Assembly: GCF_003026815.1 (NCBI RefSeq)
Contig: NZ_PYOG01000008.1
Location: 1 to 64,000 of the forward strand
Direction: 5' to 3'
Length of the DNA: 64,000 bases
Source of the DNA: Photobacterium damselae
GTDB lineage: Bacteria > Pseudomonadota > Gammaproteobacteria > Enterobacterales > Vibrionaceae
Both the position numbers and the translations under genes were made by a program. The notes below the pieces were generated by a model. It saw only the letters and a list, made by a program, of their open reading frames with translations, was not told where the DNA came from and did no database searches. Positions 19,954-29,689 of the stretch are shown one piece after another (position 1 is the first letter of the stretch; every line of letters begins with the position of its first letter).

Positions 19954-20973
19954 TTAAGTTAGCGCAACAAAGCGAATACTGTTTCCTGTCGTAACCCGCA
20001 AAGCGTCAGCAACTTGCTGAGATAACACCACGGTTTGGCTTTCCTCATCAAATGATAGAGGTGCGGCAACGGCTCGGAAATCTTTACATGAGGTATTACT
20101 GATAAGATACTGGCGGCGCAAACTAGGCTCACCAATTTTCACTTTTGCCCGTTGCGAGTGACGTACCGATTCAATATTACGAACATCACATTCAACGGTA
20201 GGTCCTGCATCAAAAATATCGACATAACCTCGATTACAAAACCCCTCTTTTTCTAAAAGTTTTAAGGCTGGAAGCGTTTGAGGATGAACTTGGCCTATCA
20301 CCGCTTGGGCCTCAGGGCTAAGTAAATTGACATAAATAGGCAGTTTGGGCATCAGATCGGCAATAAACCCTTTCTTACCAATCCCCGTTAAATAATCGGC
20401 TTGAGTAAAATCTATCGAAAAAAAGTGTTCTTTAAGCCAGTGCCAAAATGGTGAGCTCCCATGCTCATCAGAAACACCTCGCATCTCAGCAAATACCACC
20501 TCAGAAAACCGTTCAGGATATTCTGCCATCAACATAAAACGCGCTTTTGATAACAGCCGACCATTCAAACCTTGGCGCCACTCATTACGCAAAAATAGCG
20601 TACAAAGCTCGCTGTTTCCTGTGTAGTTATTACCAAAAGTCAGTACTTTCACCACATTGTGCACATTGAGTTTACGCGATGAATGCACCACTTTGCTGAT
20701 GTGATAAGAATAGAACGGAATGTCTAAACCAATGGCCGCCTCAATCCCTGTTGTCCCAGCGATTTCTCCCGTTTCACTGTCTTCTGCCACCATCAAATAA
20801 CCTTCACTACAAGGTTGAGTGACTCTCTTATTGAAACTGCGTACTGAATTATCAATTCGACGTTGCAACAGCTCATCATTAACAGGTAAAGAGGTAAACC
20901 CATGACCAGACTCTTGTGCACATAATTTTAGTGCCTCAAAATCTTGAACCGATATAGGACGAACAACCAGCAT
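19954..20973 (-). CDS. astA: Arginine N-succinyltransferase
   Basis: Catalyses succinyl-CoA + L-arginine to N2-succinylarginine, the first step of the AST pathway. The 339-residue protein has the family blocks [28 protein letters not shown] and [11 protein letters not shown] start at ATG 20973 ([12 protein letters not shown]), with GAGG 7 bases upstream. An earlier in-frame start at 20994 is not supported. It sits 104 bases after argD and 10 before astD. Confidence 0.95.
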   Translation of the reverse strand: MLVVRPISVQDFEALKLCAQESGHGFTSLPVNDELLQRRIDNSVRSFNKRVTQPCSEGYLMVAEDSETGEIAGTTGIEAAIGLDIPFYSYHISKVVHSSRKLNVHNVVKVLTFGNNYTGNSELCTLFLRNEWRQGLNGRLLSKARFMLMAEYPERFSEVVFAEMRGVSDEHGSSPFWHWLKEHFFSIDFTQADYLTGIGKKGFIADLMPKLPIYVNLLSPEAQAVIGQVHPQTLPALKLLEKEGFCNRGYVDIFDAGPTVECDVRNIESVRHSQRAKVKIGEPSLRRQYLISNTSCKDFRAVAAPLSFDEESQTVVLSQQVADALRVTTGNSIRFVALT

Positions 20974-21077
20974 AATATTCCCTCCTATGCTCATTGATGT
21001 ATACAGAGATAACGCTCTTTAGCAAAGCATGGTCAATGCCAACCATGCTTATATGAGCCGTTCAAATTATGGCTAAG

Positions 21078-22295
21078 CTAGTGATTTTGATAAAGCTGAG
21101 CAATGGCTTGTTCGAGTCGAGCCAATCCTTGTTCAACCTCTAATTTGCTGATCACTAAAGAGGGAGTAAAGCGCACCACATTAGGACCTGCCACTAAAAC
21201 CAGTAGCCTTTGCTCACCGGCTGCTAACAAGATATCTCGAGCTCGGCCATGCCATTCGGGGGCTAATTCAGCGCCAAGCAGTAAGCCATGTCCTCGAATA
21301 TCTTGAAAGATAGGATAGCGTTGATTGATATCTGCGAGCCCCTTTTTAAACCATGACTCACGCTCTTTCACGCCAGCTAACAATTCAGGTTTAATAATTT
21401 CACTGATCGCAGCTTTAGCAACGGCACAAGCAAGAGGATTACCACCATATGTCGAACCGTGAGTGCCAACCTTCATTGATTGGGCAATAGCTTCGGTTGT
21501 TAACATCGCACCAATAGGAAAACCACCTCCTAATGATTTTGCAGTGGCCAAAATATCTGGCGTAACCCCCAGTTGTTGATAAGCATATAAAGAACCAGTA
21601 CGACCGTTACCCGTTTGCACTTCATCAAAGATAAGTAAGGCTTGGTGTTTATCACACAGCTCACGTACTCCTTGAATAAATTCAGCATCTGGTGAAATAA
21701 TCCCACCTTCGCCTTGCAGAGGTTCCATCATAACGGCACAGGTTTTATCGGAGATAACTTGCGATAGAGCATCTAGATTATTATAAGGAAGATGGATTAC
21801 CGCTTGCGGTTTGGGACCAAAGCCATCGGAGTAACTGCTCTGCCCACCGACGGTCACAGTGAAGAAGGTTCGACCATGAAACCCCTGTTTAAATGCGATA
21901 ATTTGGTCTTTATCAGTACTAAAATGATCCACAGCATAGCGTCTTGCTAATTTGAGCGCAGCTTCATTCGCCTCCGCTCCAGAGTTAGCAAAAAACACTT
22001 TATCGGCAAACGTATTAGCAACCAATAATTGAGCCAATTCTAAAGCGGGCTCATTTGTCATCACATTACTTAAATGCCACAGTTTTTGCGCTTGTTCGGT
22101 CAGAGCCTGAACTAAAGAAGGATGACAGTGACCAAGACAACTCACGGCAATACCACCGGCAAAATCAATATATTCTTTATCGTCTTGATCCCATACTAGG
22201 GAACCTTCACCACGAACAGGGATCATCGCCATCGGTGAGTAACAAGGCACCATCACCTGATCGAACACATTACGTTGTACTTTGTTTTCAGCCAT
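21078..22295 (-). CDS. argD: Acetylornithine/succinylornithine aminotransferase
   Basis: A PLP class-III aminotransferase that acts in arginine biosynthesis (acetylornithine) and, as AruC/AstC, in AST catabolism (succinylornithine). The 405-residue protein has [13 protein letters not shown] near the N terminus, [11 protein letters not shown], and the PLP lysine in [17 protein letters not shown] at 22295 is 7 bases after AAGGAAGG; the ATG at 22298 and a GTG at 22301 are alternatives. Its company (astA, astD) points to a catabolic role. No other argD copy is visible, so it may serve both paths. Confidence 0.93.
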   Translation of the reverse strand: MAENKVQRNVFDQVMVPCYSPMAMIPVRGEGSLVWDQDDKEYIDFAGGIAVSCLGHCHPSLVQALTEQAQKLWHLSNVMTNEPALELAQLLVANTFADKVFFANSGAEANEAALKLARRYAVDHFSTDKDQIIAFKQGFHGRTFFTVTVGGQSSYSDGFGPKPQAVIHLPYNNLDALSQVISDKTCAVMMEPLQGEGGIISPDAEFIQGVRELCDKHQALLIFDEVQTGNGRTGSLYAYQQLGVTPDILATAKSLGGGFPIGAMLTTEAIAQSMKVGTHGSTYGGNPLACAVAKAAISEIIKPELLAGVKERESWFKKGLADINQRYPIFQDIRGHGLLLGAELAPEWHGRARDILLAAGEQRLLVLVAGPNVVRFTPSLVISKLEVEQGLARLEQAIAQLYQNH

Positions 22296-22386
22296 CATCA
22301 CACCTTCCTTTTGTGATTAAGGGGTTAACCTTAGTATTTACATTTTTTTAACCATTTCCAAGCGCAGAATATTCTTTTTATCTCAA

Positions 22387-22412
22387 TAACGTTTCTTTAA
22401 TCGCAAACGTTA
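22387..22412. promoter_or_regulatory. LacI-type dyad upstream of argD
   Basis: TAACGTTT (22387-22394) and AAACGTTA (22405-22412) form an 8 bp dyad 92 bases before argD. The right arm lies in GCAAACGTT, resembling a PurR/LacI-family half site. A specific regulator cannot be assigned. Confidence 0.3.
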
Positions 22413-22446
22413 TGCTTAGTTATGCATCAAAATAGCAAAACAATGA

Positions 22447-22460
22447 AGTATTTTTATTCA
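22447..22460. promoter_or_regulatory. Candidate ArgR box upstream of argD-astA-astD
   Basis: AGTATTTTTATTCA matches the 14-base core TGAATWWWWATTCA at 12 positions. It is a single box in the 347-base pabA-argD spacer, about 150 bases before argD. ArgR activates the ast operon in E. coli, which makes a site here plausible. No second box 21 bases away is convincing. Confidence 0.4.
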
Positions 22461-22570
22461 AATTTATACTAAATCAAATAAATAGGCAGATATTATTGAT
22501 GGGGTCGCATAGAAAGATGAGAGGTTATGCAGAAAGGAAAATGCAGCAAATGTGATGTTGATCCGAGCTC

Positions 22571-22602
22571 AAAAAGACTGAGCCACTTATTTTCTCAGTC
22601 TC
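22571..22602 (-). terminator. pabA terminator
   Basis: AGACTGAG (22575-22582) pairs with CTCAGTCT (22594-22601); on the minus strand the stem is followed by TTTTG. It separates pabA from the argD promoter region. Confidence 0.75.
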
Positions 22603-22642
22603 TACCCTAGATGAGTGAAAGCAGTATCACTCAGTATTGTTA

Positions 22643-23227
22643 TTACGCCTTACGACGAAGAAAATTGGCGAGCAGTTGATGGCCTTGTTCTGTCAAAATA
22701 CTTTCCGGGTGAAATTGAACCCCTTCTAAAGCCAGCTCTTTGTGGCAAATCCCCATAATTTCATCCCGCTTACCATCTGAGGTAGTGGTCCATGCTGTTA
22801 CCATAAACTCACTTGGAAGCGTATCGGCTTGCACCACTAACGAGTGATAACGGGTGACGGTTAGAGGGTTATTTAAGCCATGAAACACACTTTGGCCGGT
22901 ATGAGTTATAGGTGAGGTTTTACCATGCATCGCCTGTTTAGCCCGAACAATCGTAGCACCAAATGCTTGTGCCATCGCTTGATGACCTAAACACACACCG
23001 AGTATCGGTAACTTTCCGGCAAAATGTTGGATTGCAGCCAATGATATTCCAGCCTCATTAGGAGTACAAGGGCCGGGAGAGATCACCAAATGAGTGGGAT
23101 TTAAGGCTTCAATACCCGCTATATCGATCTCATCGTTTCTTACCACTTTGACTTCTGCACCCAATTGGCAAAAGTATTGGTACAAATTATAAGTAAACGA
23201 ATCGTAGTTATCGATAATCAGTAGCAT
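22643..23227 (-). CDS. pabA: Aminodeoxychorismate synthase component II (glutamine amidotransferase)
   Basis: The glutaminase subunit that supplies ammonia to PabB for 4-amino-4-deoxychorismate in folate synthesis. The 194-residue class-I amidotransferase has Cys79 in GVCLGHQA and the His-Glu pair in VQFHPESI, with FTYNLYQYF at the N terminus as in PabA. TrpG is the close alternative, but there is no trp gene nearby and the pabA-argD order is typical of vibrios. Confidence 0.92.
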   Translation of the reverse strand: MLLIIDNYDSFTYNLYQYFCQLGAEVKVVRNDEIDIAGIEALNPTHLVISPGPCTPNEAGISLAAIQHFAGKLPILGVCLGHQAMAQAFGATIVRAKQAMHGKTSPITHTGQSVFHGLNNPLTVTRYHSLVVQADTLPSEFMVTAWTTTSDGKRDEIMGICHKELALEGVQFHPESILTEQGHQLLANFLRRKA

Positions 23228-23279
23228 GGTTATAGGCTCTTACAACAAAGTCGACTTATTGTGCCTTTGCAAATAAGAA

Positions 23280-23303
23280 AGGCAAGCCCAATTGAACTTG
23301 CCT
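23280..23303 (-). terminator. xds terminator
   Basis: AGGCAAG (23280-23286) pairs with CTTGCCT (23297-23303); the minus strand continues TTCTTATTT. It follows the nuclease stop by about 25 bases. Confidence 0.7.
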
Positions 23304-23326
23304 CATGTTTTTACTGTCTTTTTTAT

Positions 23327-25672
23327 CTATTTAATTCGGCAATGATCGCCGTTATACACTGCGGTTAACTTACCAGTCAGTTTTAATGGACTATAACCGC
23401 ATGGGACTTCATACACACCGTATGCCAGCACACTTAAGCGCACCTTATCACCCGTTGAGATCCCCATCCATTTTAAGAAACTGTCTTGTTCGTCATAGTG
23501 ACGCGAGTCTCCCCCGAATAACCATGGCTTAGTGCTATCCCAATACCAGCGGTCAAATACTGGATAAATCGGTTGCTCGCTGCGATTGTGAATAGTGAGA
23601 TTAAAGCCGGGTTGTTTCATTTTGTAATGCAGACTGATAATAACGGGATCGTGGTCAGACGCTGAGTATGGACCTTCTGATTTAGCCAATTCACCACTGT
23701 ATTTGCGAGAATATTCAAACAAAGCATTTTCTACTGAGTTAATGTGCCAGTCTTCAATACCCACCACTTTTTTGGCCAGTGATTTATTGGCTAAAGCGTG
23801 ATCTAAACTCCCTAGCTCGCCACCAAAGCTATAAGAGTAACTGTCTTTACCATGCCATTGGGTCGCCAAGTTTTTCAGCCCTAGCCCCTTACCCACTTCT
23901 TGTCCGACAGCTTGATACGGAACACCCGCAATTGAGGTACCTGAGGCGGTCATGATCTTACGCTGCGCTTGATTTGGCTTATAATTGGTAAGAACTCGGA
24001 TAGGATCTTCCATACCATAAGAGTTCATATCACCAATCACAAGCAAATCACCTTTTACTTTCTTTAGCGAATTAGCCAGTACTTGAGCAGCTGAAACTCG
24101 AAATGCATTACAACGCCTTTGTAGATCAGCAGGATCAGAATCAAACTCGCCATTAACCCAATCTTCATAACAGCCTGAACCTTTAGACTTCAGATGGTTT
24201 ACCACTATGGTTAACGTTTTTTGCTTCTGTTTAGCATGATTTACCGTAAAGCTTTGTAATAAACTATCACGCTGATACTTATCTAACTGCTTCTCTTCTC
24301 CCTCAGGGCTTGTTCCAACAATGTGCTGCTCTGGCATCCGAATAACTTCAGCATCGCCCTTTGGCGTTACCTTGGCTGGACGATACAACATCGCCACCAT
24401 AATCGCATCGGAACCGAAATATTGACCTTGGTTTTTATCTTTGGCGGCAATTTCAATAAAGCGGTAGTGTTGCGAGGTATCACTCCATTGTGCGTTGAGA
24501 TGTTCAACTAAGTTAGCGATAGCACTGTTATCACCAAACCCGTTATTTTCCATCTCCATAATACCGACAATATCGGCATCCATTGCGGTTAATGCATTTA
24601 CAATTTTGGTGCGTTGCAGTACAAAATCAGCTTCCGTTTTTGCTCCGCGGTTACATCCTTTACTTGCATCTGCATCCGCCTGATCTTGGCAAGTCACATT
24701 GAGATCGCCGCCGATACTACTGGCACTAGTAAAGAAGTTTAAAACATTAAAACTGGCCACTTTAAGATTGCTGTCGGTGACGATCTCAGGTGCAACGGTA
24801 CGGTCTTGATAATGAATAAAGTCTGCACTTGTTACGCTGTTAGTTGGTAAAAGACGATAGTTGTTGTAACTAAAGCCAATAACCCCTTCCAGATTGACGA
24901 GACCATCGCCGACTCGAATATAACCCTGCTCAGGATCGAAATCTGGAAAATATGGGATCACGCCATTTGCGGGCTTTTGATCGGTATCGATATAGAGTTG
25001 ATTGCTACGGTTGGCGTTTGCCAGTGCTTGAGCTTGCTCACTCCCAGCAATATAGATTTGGGTCGGTTTGAGCAGTGGTGCTTGATGAGAAAGCACCATA
25101 TTATTTCGATATGAGCTGTAATCAAAACCAAAGTTTCGTGTCACCGTTAACTGGCTTTGTTTGGTCAACTTAACCCACATACCTTCATAGCGTTCCATAG
25201 CCTGAGCTAATGTTTCGTCCGCTTCGATAACAACTGGAGTTGGCGCTAAAGGTTGTGTCATCGCCCCCAATTCAATCTGATCTGGGTGAGCTACCAATTG
25301 GGTCTGCTGGTAATGCTCTTTAACCGGGGCAAGCAAACAGACCTGCATACCGGGTTTCACATCAACATTTAACTTTGAGCCAGTATAAACAAAGATCCCA
25401 TCTGAGGTTTGAGGGTTGTTATCCCCTTGCGCATCTTGAATAAAGAAACCCTGATAAAGCCCAGTTACCTTCTTTGTAACCACGCCTTGCACAAAATAAC
25501 TTTCATTACTTTGGTACTGACCCGCAGGAACTAATGGGCTGCGTTCACCATCACCTTGCAATTGATAGATAGGCGTTAATACTTGATCTTGGCAGGTAAA
25601 TGAATCTGCCAGAGAAGGAAGAGGAGTAACCGCTAAAGCCAAAGCGATTGGGCTATAACAGAGCTTGTTCAT
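23327..25672 (-). CDS. xds: Extracellular endonuclease/exonuclease/phosphatase-family nuclease (Xds/ExeM type)
   Basis: A secreted DNase. The signal peptide is MNKLCYSPIALALAVTPLPSLADS. An N-terminal OB-like region follows, then an exo-endo-phosphatase domain from about residue 310. The key blocks are KVASFNVLNFF, the metal Glu in IMEMENNGFGDN, VVNHLKSKGSG, IGDMNSYG and the terminal SDHDPV. Xds of V. cholerae degrades extracellular and biofilm DNA and sits at the same place between pabA and trpS. Start at 25672 has AAGGA upstream. About 100 C-terminal residues after SDHDPV form an extra domain ending DHCRIK that I do not recognise. Confidence 0.9.
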   Translation of the reverse strand: MNKLCYSPIALALAVTPLPSLADSFTCQDQVLTPIYQLQGDGERSPLVPAGQYQSNESYFVQGVVTKKVTGLYQGFFIQDAQGDNNPQTSDGIFVYTGSKLNVDVKPGMQVCLLAPVKEHYQQTQLVAHPDQIELGAMTQPLAPTPVVIEADETLAQAMERYEGMWVKLTKQSQLTVTRNFGFDYSSYRNNMVLSHQAPLLKPTQIYIAGSEQAQALANANRSNQLYIDTDQKPANGVIPYFPDFDPEQGYIRVGDGLVNLEGVIGFSYNNYRLLPTNSVTSADFIHYQDRTVAPEIVTDSNLKVASFNVLNFFTSASSIGGDLNVTCQDQADADASKGCNRGAKTEADFVLQRTKIVNALTAMDADIVGIMEMENNGFGDNSAIANLVEHLNAQWSDTSQHYRFIEIAAKDKNQGQYFGSDAIMVAMLYRPAKVTPKGDAEVIRMPEQHIVGTSPEGEEKQLDKYQRDSLLQSFTVNHAKQKQKTLTIVVNHLKSKGSGCYEDWVNGEFDSDPADLQRRCNAFRVSAAQVLANSLKKVKGDLLVIGDMNSYGMEDPIRVLTNYKPNQAQRKIMTASGTSIAGVPYQAVGQEVGKGLGLKNLATQWHGKDSYSYSFGGELGSLDHALANKSLAKKVVGIEDWHINSVENALFEYSRKYSGELAKSEGPYSASDHDPVIISLHYKMKQPGFNLTIHNRSEQPIYPVFDRWYWDSTKPWLFGGDSRHYDEQDSFLKWMGISTGDKVRLSVLAYGVYEVPCGYSPLKLTGKLTAVYNGDHCRIK

Positions 25673-25865
25673 ATTGCAATCCTTTACATTTGTGGACAAT
25701 GTCAAAATGGAGAGCAATTATTAAGCAAAGCAGCGTCACCTTAATGTGATAGACGCAACAAAACGCCACTAGATTATATAACTAAAAAGCATTTTTTTGA
25801 CTCTGCTTCAGAAAGAATAAAAACAGACTGTATTGACTAGACACTCAATAATAACGAGCTGCAAT

Positions 25866-25897
25866 AAAAAAGCTGCCCGTAAATGAGCAGCTTTTTC
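25866..25897 (-). terminator. trpS terminator
   Basis: AAAAAGCTGC (25866-25875) pairs with GCAGCTTTTT. On the minus strand the stem is followed by T residues and it lies about 35 bases after the trpS stop. The other 200 or so bases of this spacer show no gene; they hold the upstream region of xds. Confidence 0.8.
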
Positions 25898-25929
25898 AGT
25901 AATATTTACCAGCAATCTGATGGGTGAAA

Positions 25930-26952
25930 TTACTCAGGACGAGTCACAAAACCTACTGCTTGATATGCTTTTTTCAATACCTCTGCCGCACGAGCAGATG
26001 CTTTTTCAGCGCCCTGCTTCATCACGCTATCTAGATAAGCGCGATCGCTACGAATGCGGTGGTACTCAGCTTGTACTGGCTCTAGCATAGCAACCAGAGC
26101 TTCACCAACGTCTTTCTTAAATGGGCCGTACATTTCAACGCCAGCATATTGCGCTTCGATTTCAGCAAAAGTCTTACCTGTTGCTGCCGAATACAGACCC
26201 ATAAGGTTAGAGATACCCGCTTTGTTTTCGATATCAAAGGCGATACGAGGCGGTGTTTCTGCATCCGTTTGCGCCTTATTGATCTTCTTGATGATAGATT
26301 TAGGCTCTTCTAGCAAGGTGATCACGTTCTTACGGTTGTCATCAGATTTCGACATTTTCTTAGTCGCATCTTGTAGACTCATCACGCGAGCACCTACCGT
26401 TGGAATATACGGTTCAGGAATTTGGAAAATTGGGCTCTCTTCGCTACCGTAGATGTTGTTAAAGCGAGTTGCGATATCACGAGCAAGCTCTAAGTGTTGC
26501 TTCTGATCGCTACCTACAGGTACTTGATGTGCGCCATACAATAAGATATCAGCGGCCATCAATACAGGGTAATCAAACAGACCGACATTAACATCATTTG
26601 CATGACGCGCTGATTTATCTTTAAACTGCGTCATACGGCTCAACTCACCCATTTGGGTATAACAGTTAAGCAACCAGCCAAGTTGAGCGTGCTCAGGTAC
26701 GTGAGATTGAACAAACAGGGTACTTTTCTGAGGATCAACACCTACCGCCAAACAAATCGCTAACGCATCCAGTGTCGCTTCGTGCAAGGCTTTTGGATCT
26801 TGACGTACAGTAATTGCGTGCAAATCTACTACACAGTACTGACAGTCATAGTCATCTTGCATCTGTTCCCACTGACGCAGCGCACCTAGGTAGTTACCGA
26901 TACTTAATTCACCAGAAGGCTGCACGCCACTTAGTACAATGGGTTTACTCAT
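25930..26952 (-). CDS. trpS: Tryptophanyl-tRNA synthetase
   Basis: Charges tRNA(Trp). The 340-residue class-I synthetase has the HIGH-equivalent in [13 protein letters not shown] and the signature KKMSKSDDN. It begins [14 protein letters not shown]. It is the last gene of a dense rpe-gph-trpS run. A short dyad (26995-27019, arms AACGG/CCGTT) lies in its 97-base upstream spacer. Confidence 0.97.
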   Translation of the reverse strand: MSKPIVLSGVQPSGELSIGNYLGALRQWEQMQDDYDCQYCVVDLHAITVRQDPKALHEATLDALAICLAVGVDPQKSTLFVQSHVPEHAQLGWLLNCYTQMGELSRMTQFKDKSARHANDVNVGLFDYPVLMAADILLYGAHQVPVGSDQKQHLELARDIATRFNNIYGSEESPIFQIPEPYIPTVGARVMSLQDATKKMSKSDDNRKNVITLLEEPKSIIKKINKAQTDAETPPRIAFDIENKAGISNLMGLYSAATGKTFAEIEAQYAGVEMYGPFKKDVGEALVAMLEPVQAEYHRIRSDRAYLDSVMKQGAEKASARAAEVLKKAYQAVGFVTRPE

Positions 26953-27049
26953 GAGGGATAATCCTGTTCTTTAAGTAAAATTTATTCAAACAATAACGGC
27001 ACTGTTAGACAGCACCGTTGTAATGGAATTCAGTTTACACCGAAATGTA

Positions 27050-27739
27050 CTAGTTACCTAGTCTAAGCACATCAGTGAGTTGGTTAAAGTGATCCAGTAC
27101 GATGGTTGGCTCACTGGTGCTAATTGGCACACCATAGTTATAACCATAGGTTAAGCCCACGCTTGGTGATGTCGCCGCTTTAGCAGCCAAGATATCATTA
27201 CGTGAATCACCCACCATCAACAATTCGTTGGCAGCAAGTTGATGTTTTTCCATCAACCAATGTAGCGCAAAAGGATCAGGCTTTTTCAACTCAAAGGTAT
27301 CACCGCCAATCACATCAACAAAAAATGGAGCAATGCCATATTCTTGTAAAATGCCAGGGACAAACTGCGACGGCTTATTGGTAACCACGGCCATTGGCAT
27401 ACCCGCTTGATGTAACTTCTCAAGTGTTGCTACAACATCAGGGTAAAGCTTCGTTAGCTTATGACCACCATCATGATAAAACTGATCAAACAGCTGTCGA
27501 GCCTGACGATGCAATTCTGGGTCTAAATTCGGATCAATATCTGAATTCATCGATAAACAGCGACCAATTAAGATATCCGCGCCATTACCAATCCAAGTGG
27601 TGACTTGCTCTAAAGAGACACTTAGACGACCCAATGCTTTCATCGTTTGATCGGCTGCCAATGCCAAATCAGGTACGCTATCAAGCAGCGTACCGTCTAA
27701 ATCAAAAGCAATAAATTTAATGCCTTCAAGCTGTTTCAT
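27050..27739 (-). CDS. gph: Phosphoglycolate phosphatase
   Basis: A HAD-superfamily hydrolase that removes 2-phosphoglycolate formed during DNA repair. The 229-residue protein has motif I DLDGTLLDS, motif II VTNKP and motif IV VGDSRNDI. It overlaps rpe by one base and precedes trpS, the standard dam-rpe-gph-trpS order. Confidence 0.95.
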   Translation of the reverse strand: MKQLEGIKFIAFDLDGTLLDSVPDLALAADQTMKALGRLSVSLEQVTTWIGNGADILIGRCLSMNSDIDPNLDPELHRQARQLFDQFYHDGGHKLTKLYPDVVATLEKLHQAGMPMAVVTNKPSQFVPGILQEYGIAPFFVDVIGGDTFELKKPDPFALHWLMEKHQLAANELLMVGDSRNDILAAKAATSPSVGLTYGYNYGVPISTSEPTIVLDHFNQLTDVLRLGN

Positions 27740-28413
27740 TAACGCTTAACCTTAGCCAGTTCCGCACGCATTTGATCAATCACTTCTTTGTAGTCGGGTT
27801 GACCAAAGATTGCAGAGCCTGCAACAAACATGTCTGCACCAGCTTCTGCAATTTCGCGAATATTATCAACTTTCACGCCACCATCAATTTCAAGACGAAT
27901 ATCATAACCTGACTCATCAATACGGCGACGCACTTCACGTAACTTATCCAGTGTTGCTGGAATAAAGGACTGACCACCAAAACCTGGGTTTACTGACATC
28001 AATAAGATCATATCAATCTTATCCATGATGTAGTCTAAGTGATGGAGTGGTGTTGCAGGATTAAAGACCACACCCGCTTTACAGCCATGCTCTTTAATTA
28101 GCTGTAAGGTGCGATCTAGATGTTCCGTTGCTTCAACATGAAACGTGATCATACTCGCGCCCGCTTTAGCAAAGTCAGGAATAATACGATCAACAGGCTT
28201 AACCATTAGATGAACATCGATAGGTGCATCAATGCCATAATTGCGAAGAGCCTGACAAATAGGAGCACCAAAAGTCAAATTTGGCACATAGTGGTTATCC
28301 ATGACATCAAAGTGAACCACATCAGCGCCTGATGCTAACACCTTTTCAACGTCTTCCCCTAAACGCGCAAAATCTGCAGATAAAATCGATGGAGCGATCA
28401 AAAAGTCCTTCAT
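27739..28413 (-). CDS. rpe: Ribulose-phosphate 3-epimerase
   Basis: Interconverts ribulose-5-phosphate and xylulose-5-phosphate in the pentose phosphate pathway. The 224-residue TIM barrel has [16 protein letters not shown] (metal His/Asp), [17 protein letters not shown] and EIDGGV with the catalytic Asp. It shares one base with gph. ATG at 28413 begins [19 protein letters not shown]. Confidence 0.97.
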   Translation of the reverse strand: MKDFLIAPSILSADFARLGEDVEKVLASGADVVHFDVMDNHYVPNLTFGAPICQALRNYGIDAPIDVHLMVKPVDRIIPDFAKAGASMITFHVEATEHLDRTLQLIKEHGCKAGVVFNPATPLHHLDYIMDKIDMILLMSVNPGFGGQSFIPATLDKLREVRRRIDESGYDIRLEIDGGVKVDNIREIAEAGADMFVAGSAIFGQPDYKEVIDQMRAELAKVKR

Positions 28414-28558
28414 GTTCAGCCTCTATACCAAAGATACGAAATTTGGCGCTCATTCTACCTGATTGGGGATATCTTGTCTTAATGGTTTTAATGATTGCTC
28501 TGGTTGACAAAGGCGATGGTCAACTACACTAAGATGAAAGTGGGTATGGGAGGGAAAG

Positions 28559-28756
28559 ATGAAGAAGAGGAAACCACTCAAGCAAACCATACTCAGTGTG
28601 GCAGCCGCACTCTTTGGCGTGCAATCAAGGCATAACCAACAAAAAGATTTTGCTCAGTTAACGCCTTGGCAAGTAATTATGGTCGCCATTGTGATGATCG
28701 CAGTATTGGTTATCCTGCTGATCACCTTAAGCTATGTACTCAGTCAGAGATTGTAG
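28559..28756 (+). CDS. DUF2970 family small membrane protein
   Basis: A 65-residue protein with the DUF2970 pattern LSVAAALFGVQSRHNQQKDF then one hydrophobic helix (about residues 37-60, WQVIMVAIVMIAVLVILLITL). Its function is unknown. It is on the plus strand between rpe and dam, and its 3' end overlaps the 3' end of dam by 17 bases. AGGGAAAG is just upstream of the ATG. Confidence 0.85.
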   Translation: MKKRKPLKQTILSVAAALFGVQSRHNQQKDFAQLTPWQVIMVAIVMIAVLVILLITLSYVLSQRL

Positions 28757-29582
28757 TGTCACTGTTTGTTGGACGAAACAGCGCTAACAACTCATCGACT
28801 TTATTGCGTCCATTGCCATTGCGACTGATGGTGCGTTTTACTTTGACAACCGACAACTCGGCACCGATATATAAACGGCGAGTTAATGTTGTATCGTGGT
28901 TTGAAATCAAAACTGCAATATCTCGTTCTCGCGCTGCACGTTCAGCCACATCAGCCAATGCGGCTTGATCGTCTAAACTAAAGCCATTTCCCGCATAAGA
29001 GGTAAAATTAGCCGTTGTTGATAACGGAGCATACGGTGGATCGCAGTAAATAACACTGCCTTTTCGAGCTCGAGAAAAAGTCTGCTGATAACCTTCACAC
29101 ACAAATGTGGCACGTTTGGCTTTTTCTGCGAAATAATACATTTCTTGCTCAGGGAAATACGGTTTTTTATAAGAGCCAAATGGCACATTAAAACCGCCCT
29201 TTTTATTGTATCGACACAAACCATTAAAGCCGTGACGATTCATATAAAGGAAGTACAGTGAGCGTTGATATGGGTCATGACTTTTATTGAATTCGGAACG
29301 AATACGCAAATACTCTTCCTTACAGTTAAATTCAGGCGTAAACAATCGCTTCGCATCTGCAATAAACTGTTCAGGACGATCTTTGAGAATATTGTATAAA
29401 TTGATAAGGTCAGGATTGATATCGGCCAACAAGTAGTGCTCAAAATCTGTATTCAAAAACACAGAGCCAGCCCCTACAAACGGCTCGACCAACTTGCGCG
29501 CAGGTGGCAAATGACGCTCGATATCCTCAACCAGAGAATATTTACCTCCAGCCCATTTTAGGAATGCACGATGCTTTTTCAT
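28740..29582 (-). CDS. dam: DNA adenine methylase (GATC)
   Basis: Methylates adenine in GATC, directing mismatch repair and timing replication initiation; essential in V. cholerae. The 280-residue enzyme has the SAM motif VEPFVGAGSVF, the catalytic DPPY in VIYCDPPYAPL, and the N-terminal FLKWAGGKYSLV. It follows damX by 107 bases in the usual aroK-aroB-damX-dam order. The last codons overlap the convergent DUF2970 gene. Confidence 0.96.
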   Translation of the reverse strand: MKKHRAFLKWAGGKYSLVEDIERHLPPARKLVEPFVGAGSVFLNTDFEHYLLADINPDLINLYNILKDRPEQFIADAKRLFTPEFNCKEEYLRIRSEFNKSHDPYQRSLYFLYMNRHGFNGLCRYNKKGGFNVPFGSYKKPYFPEQEMYYFAEKAKRATFVCEGYQQTFSRARKGSVIYCDPPYAPLSTTANFTSYAGNGFSLDDQAALADVAERAARERDIAVLISNHDTTLTRRLYIGAELSVVKVKRTISRNGNGRNKVDELLALFRPTNSDTTISD

Positions 29583-29689
29583 TCAGCTAACCTACCACCA
29601 ATACCACGTTTGTCATGAAAGGTGGCGGATTGTACCTCATTTCCCCCCGCCTCTGATACCTATTGCGCTAAATATCTCACCCAATGGTC

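Noticed and set aside
22400..22415. PurR-like box before argD
   Set aside because: Only about 8 of 11 fixed bases match and no purine link is evident; kept only as an unassigned dyad.
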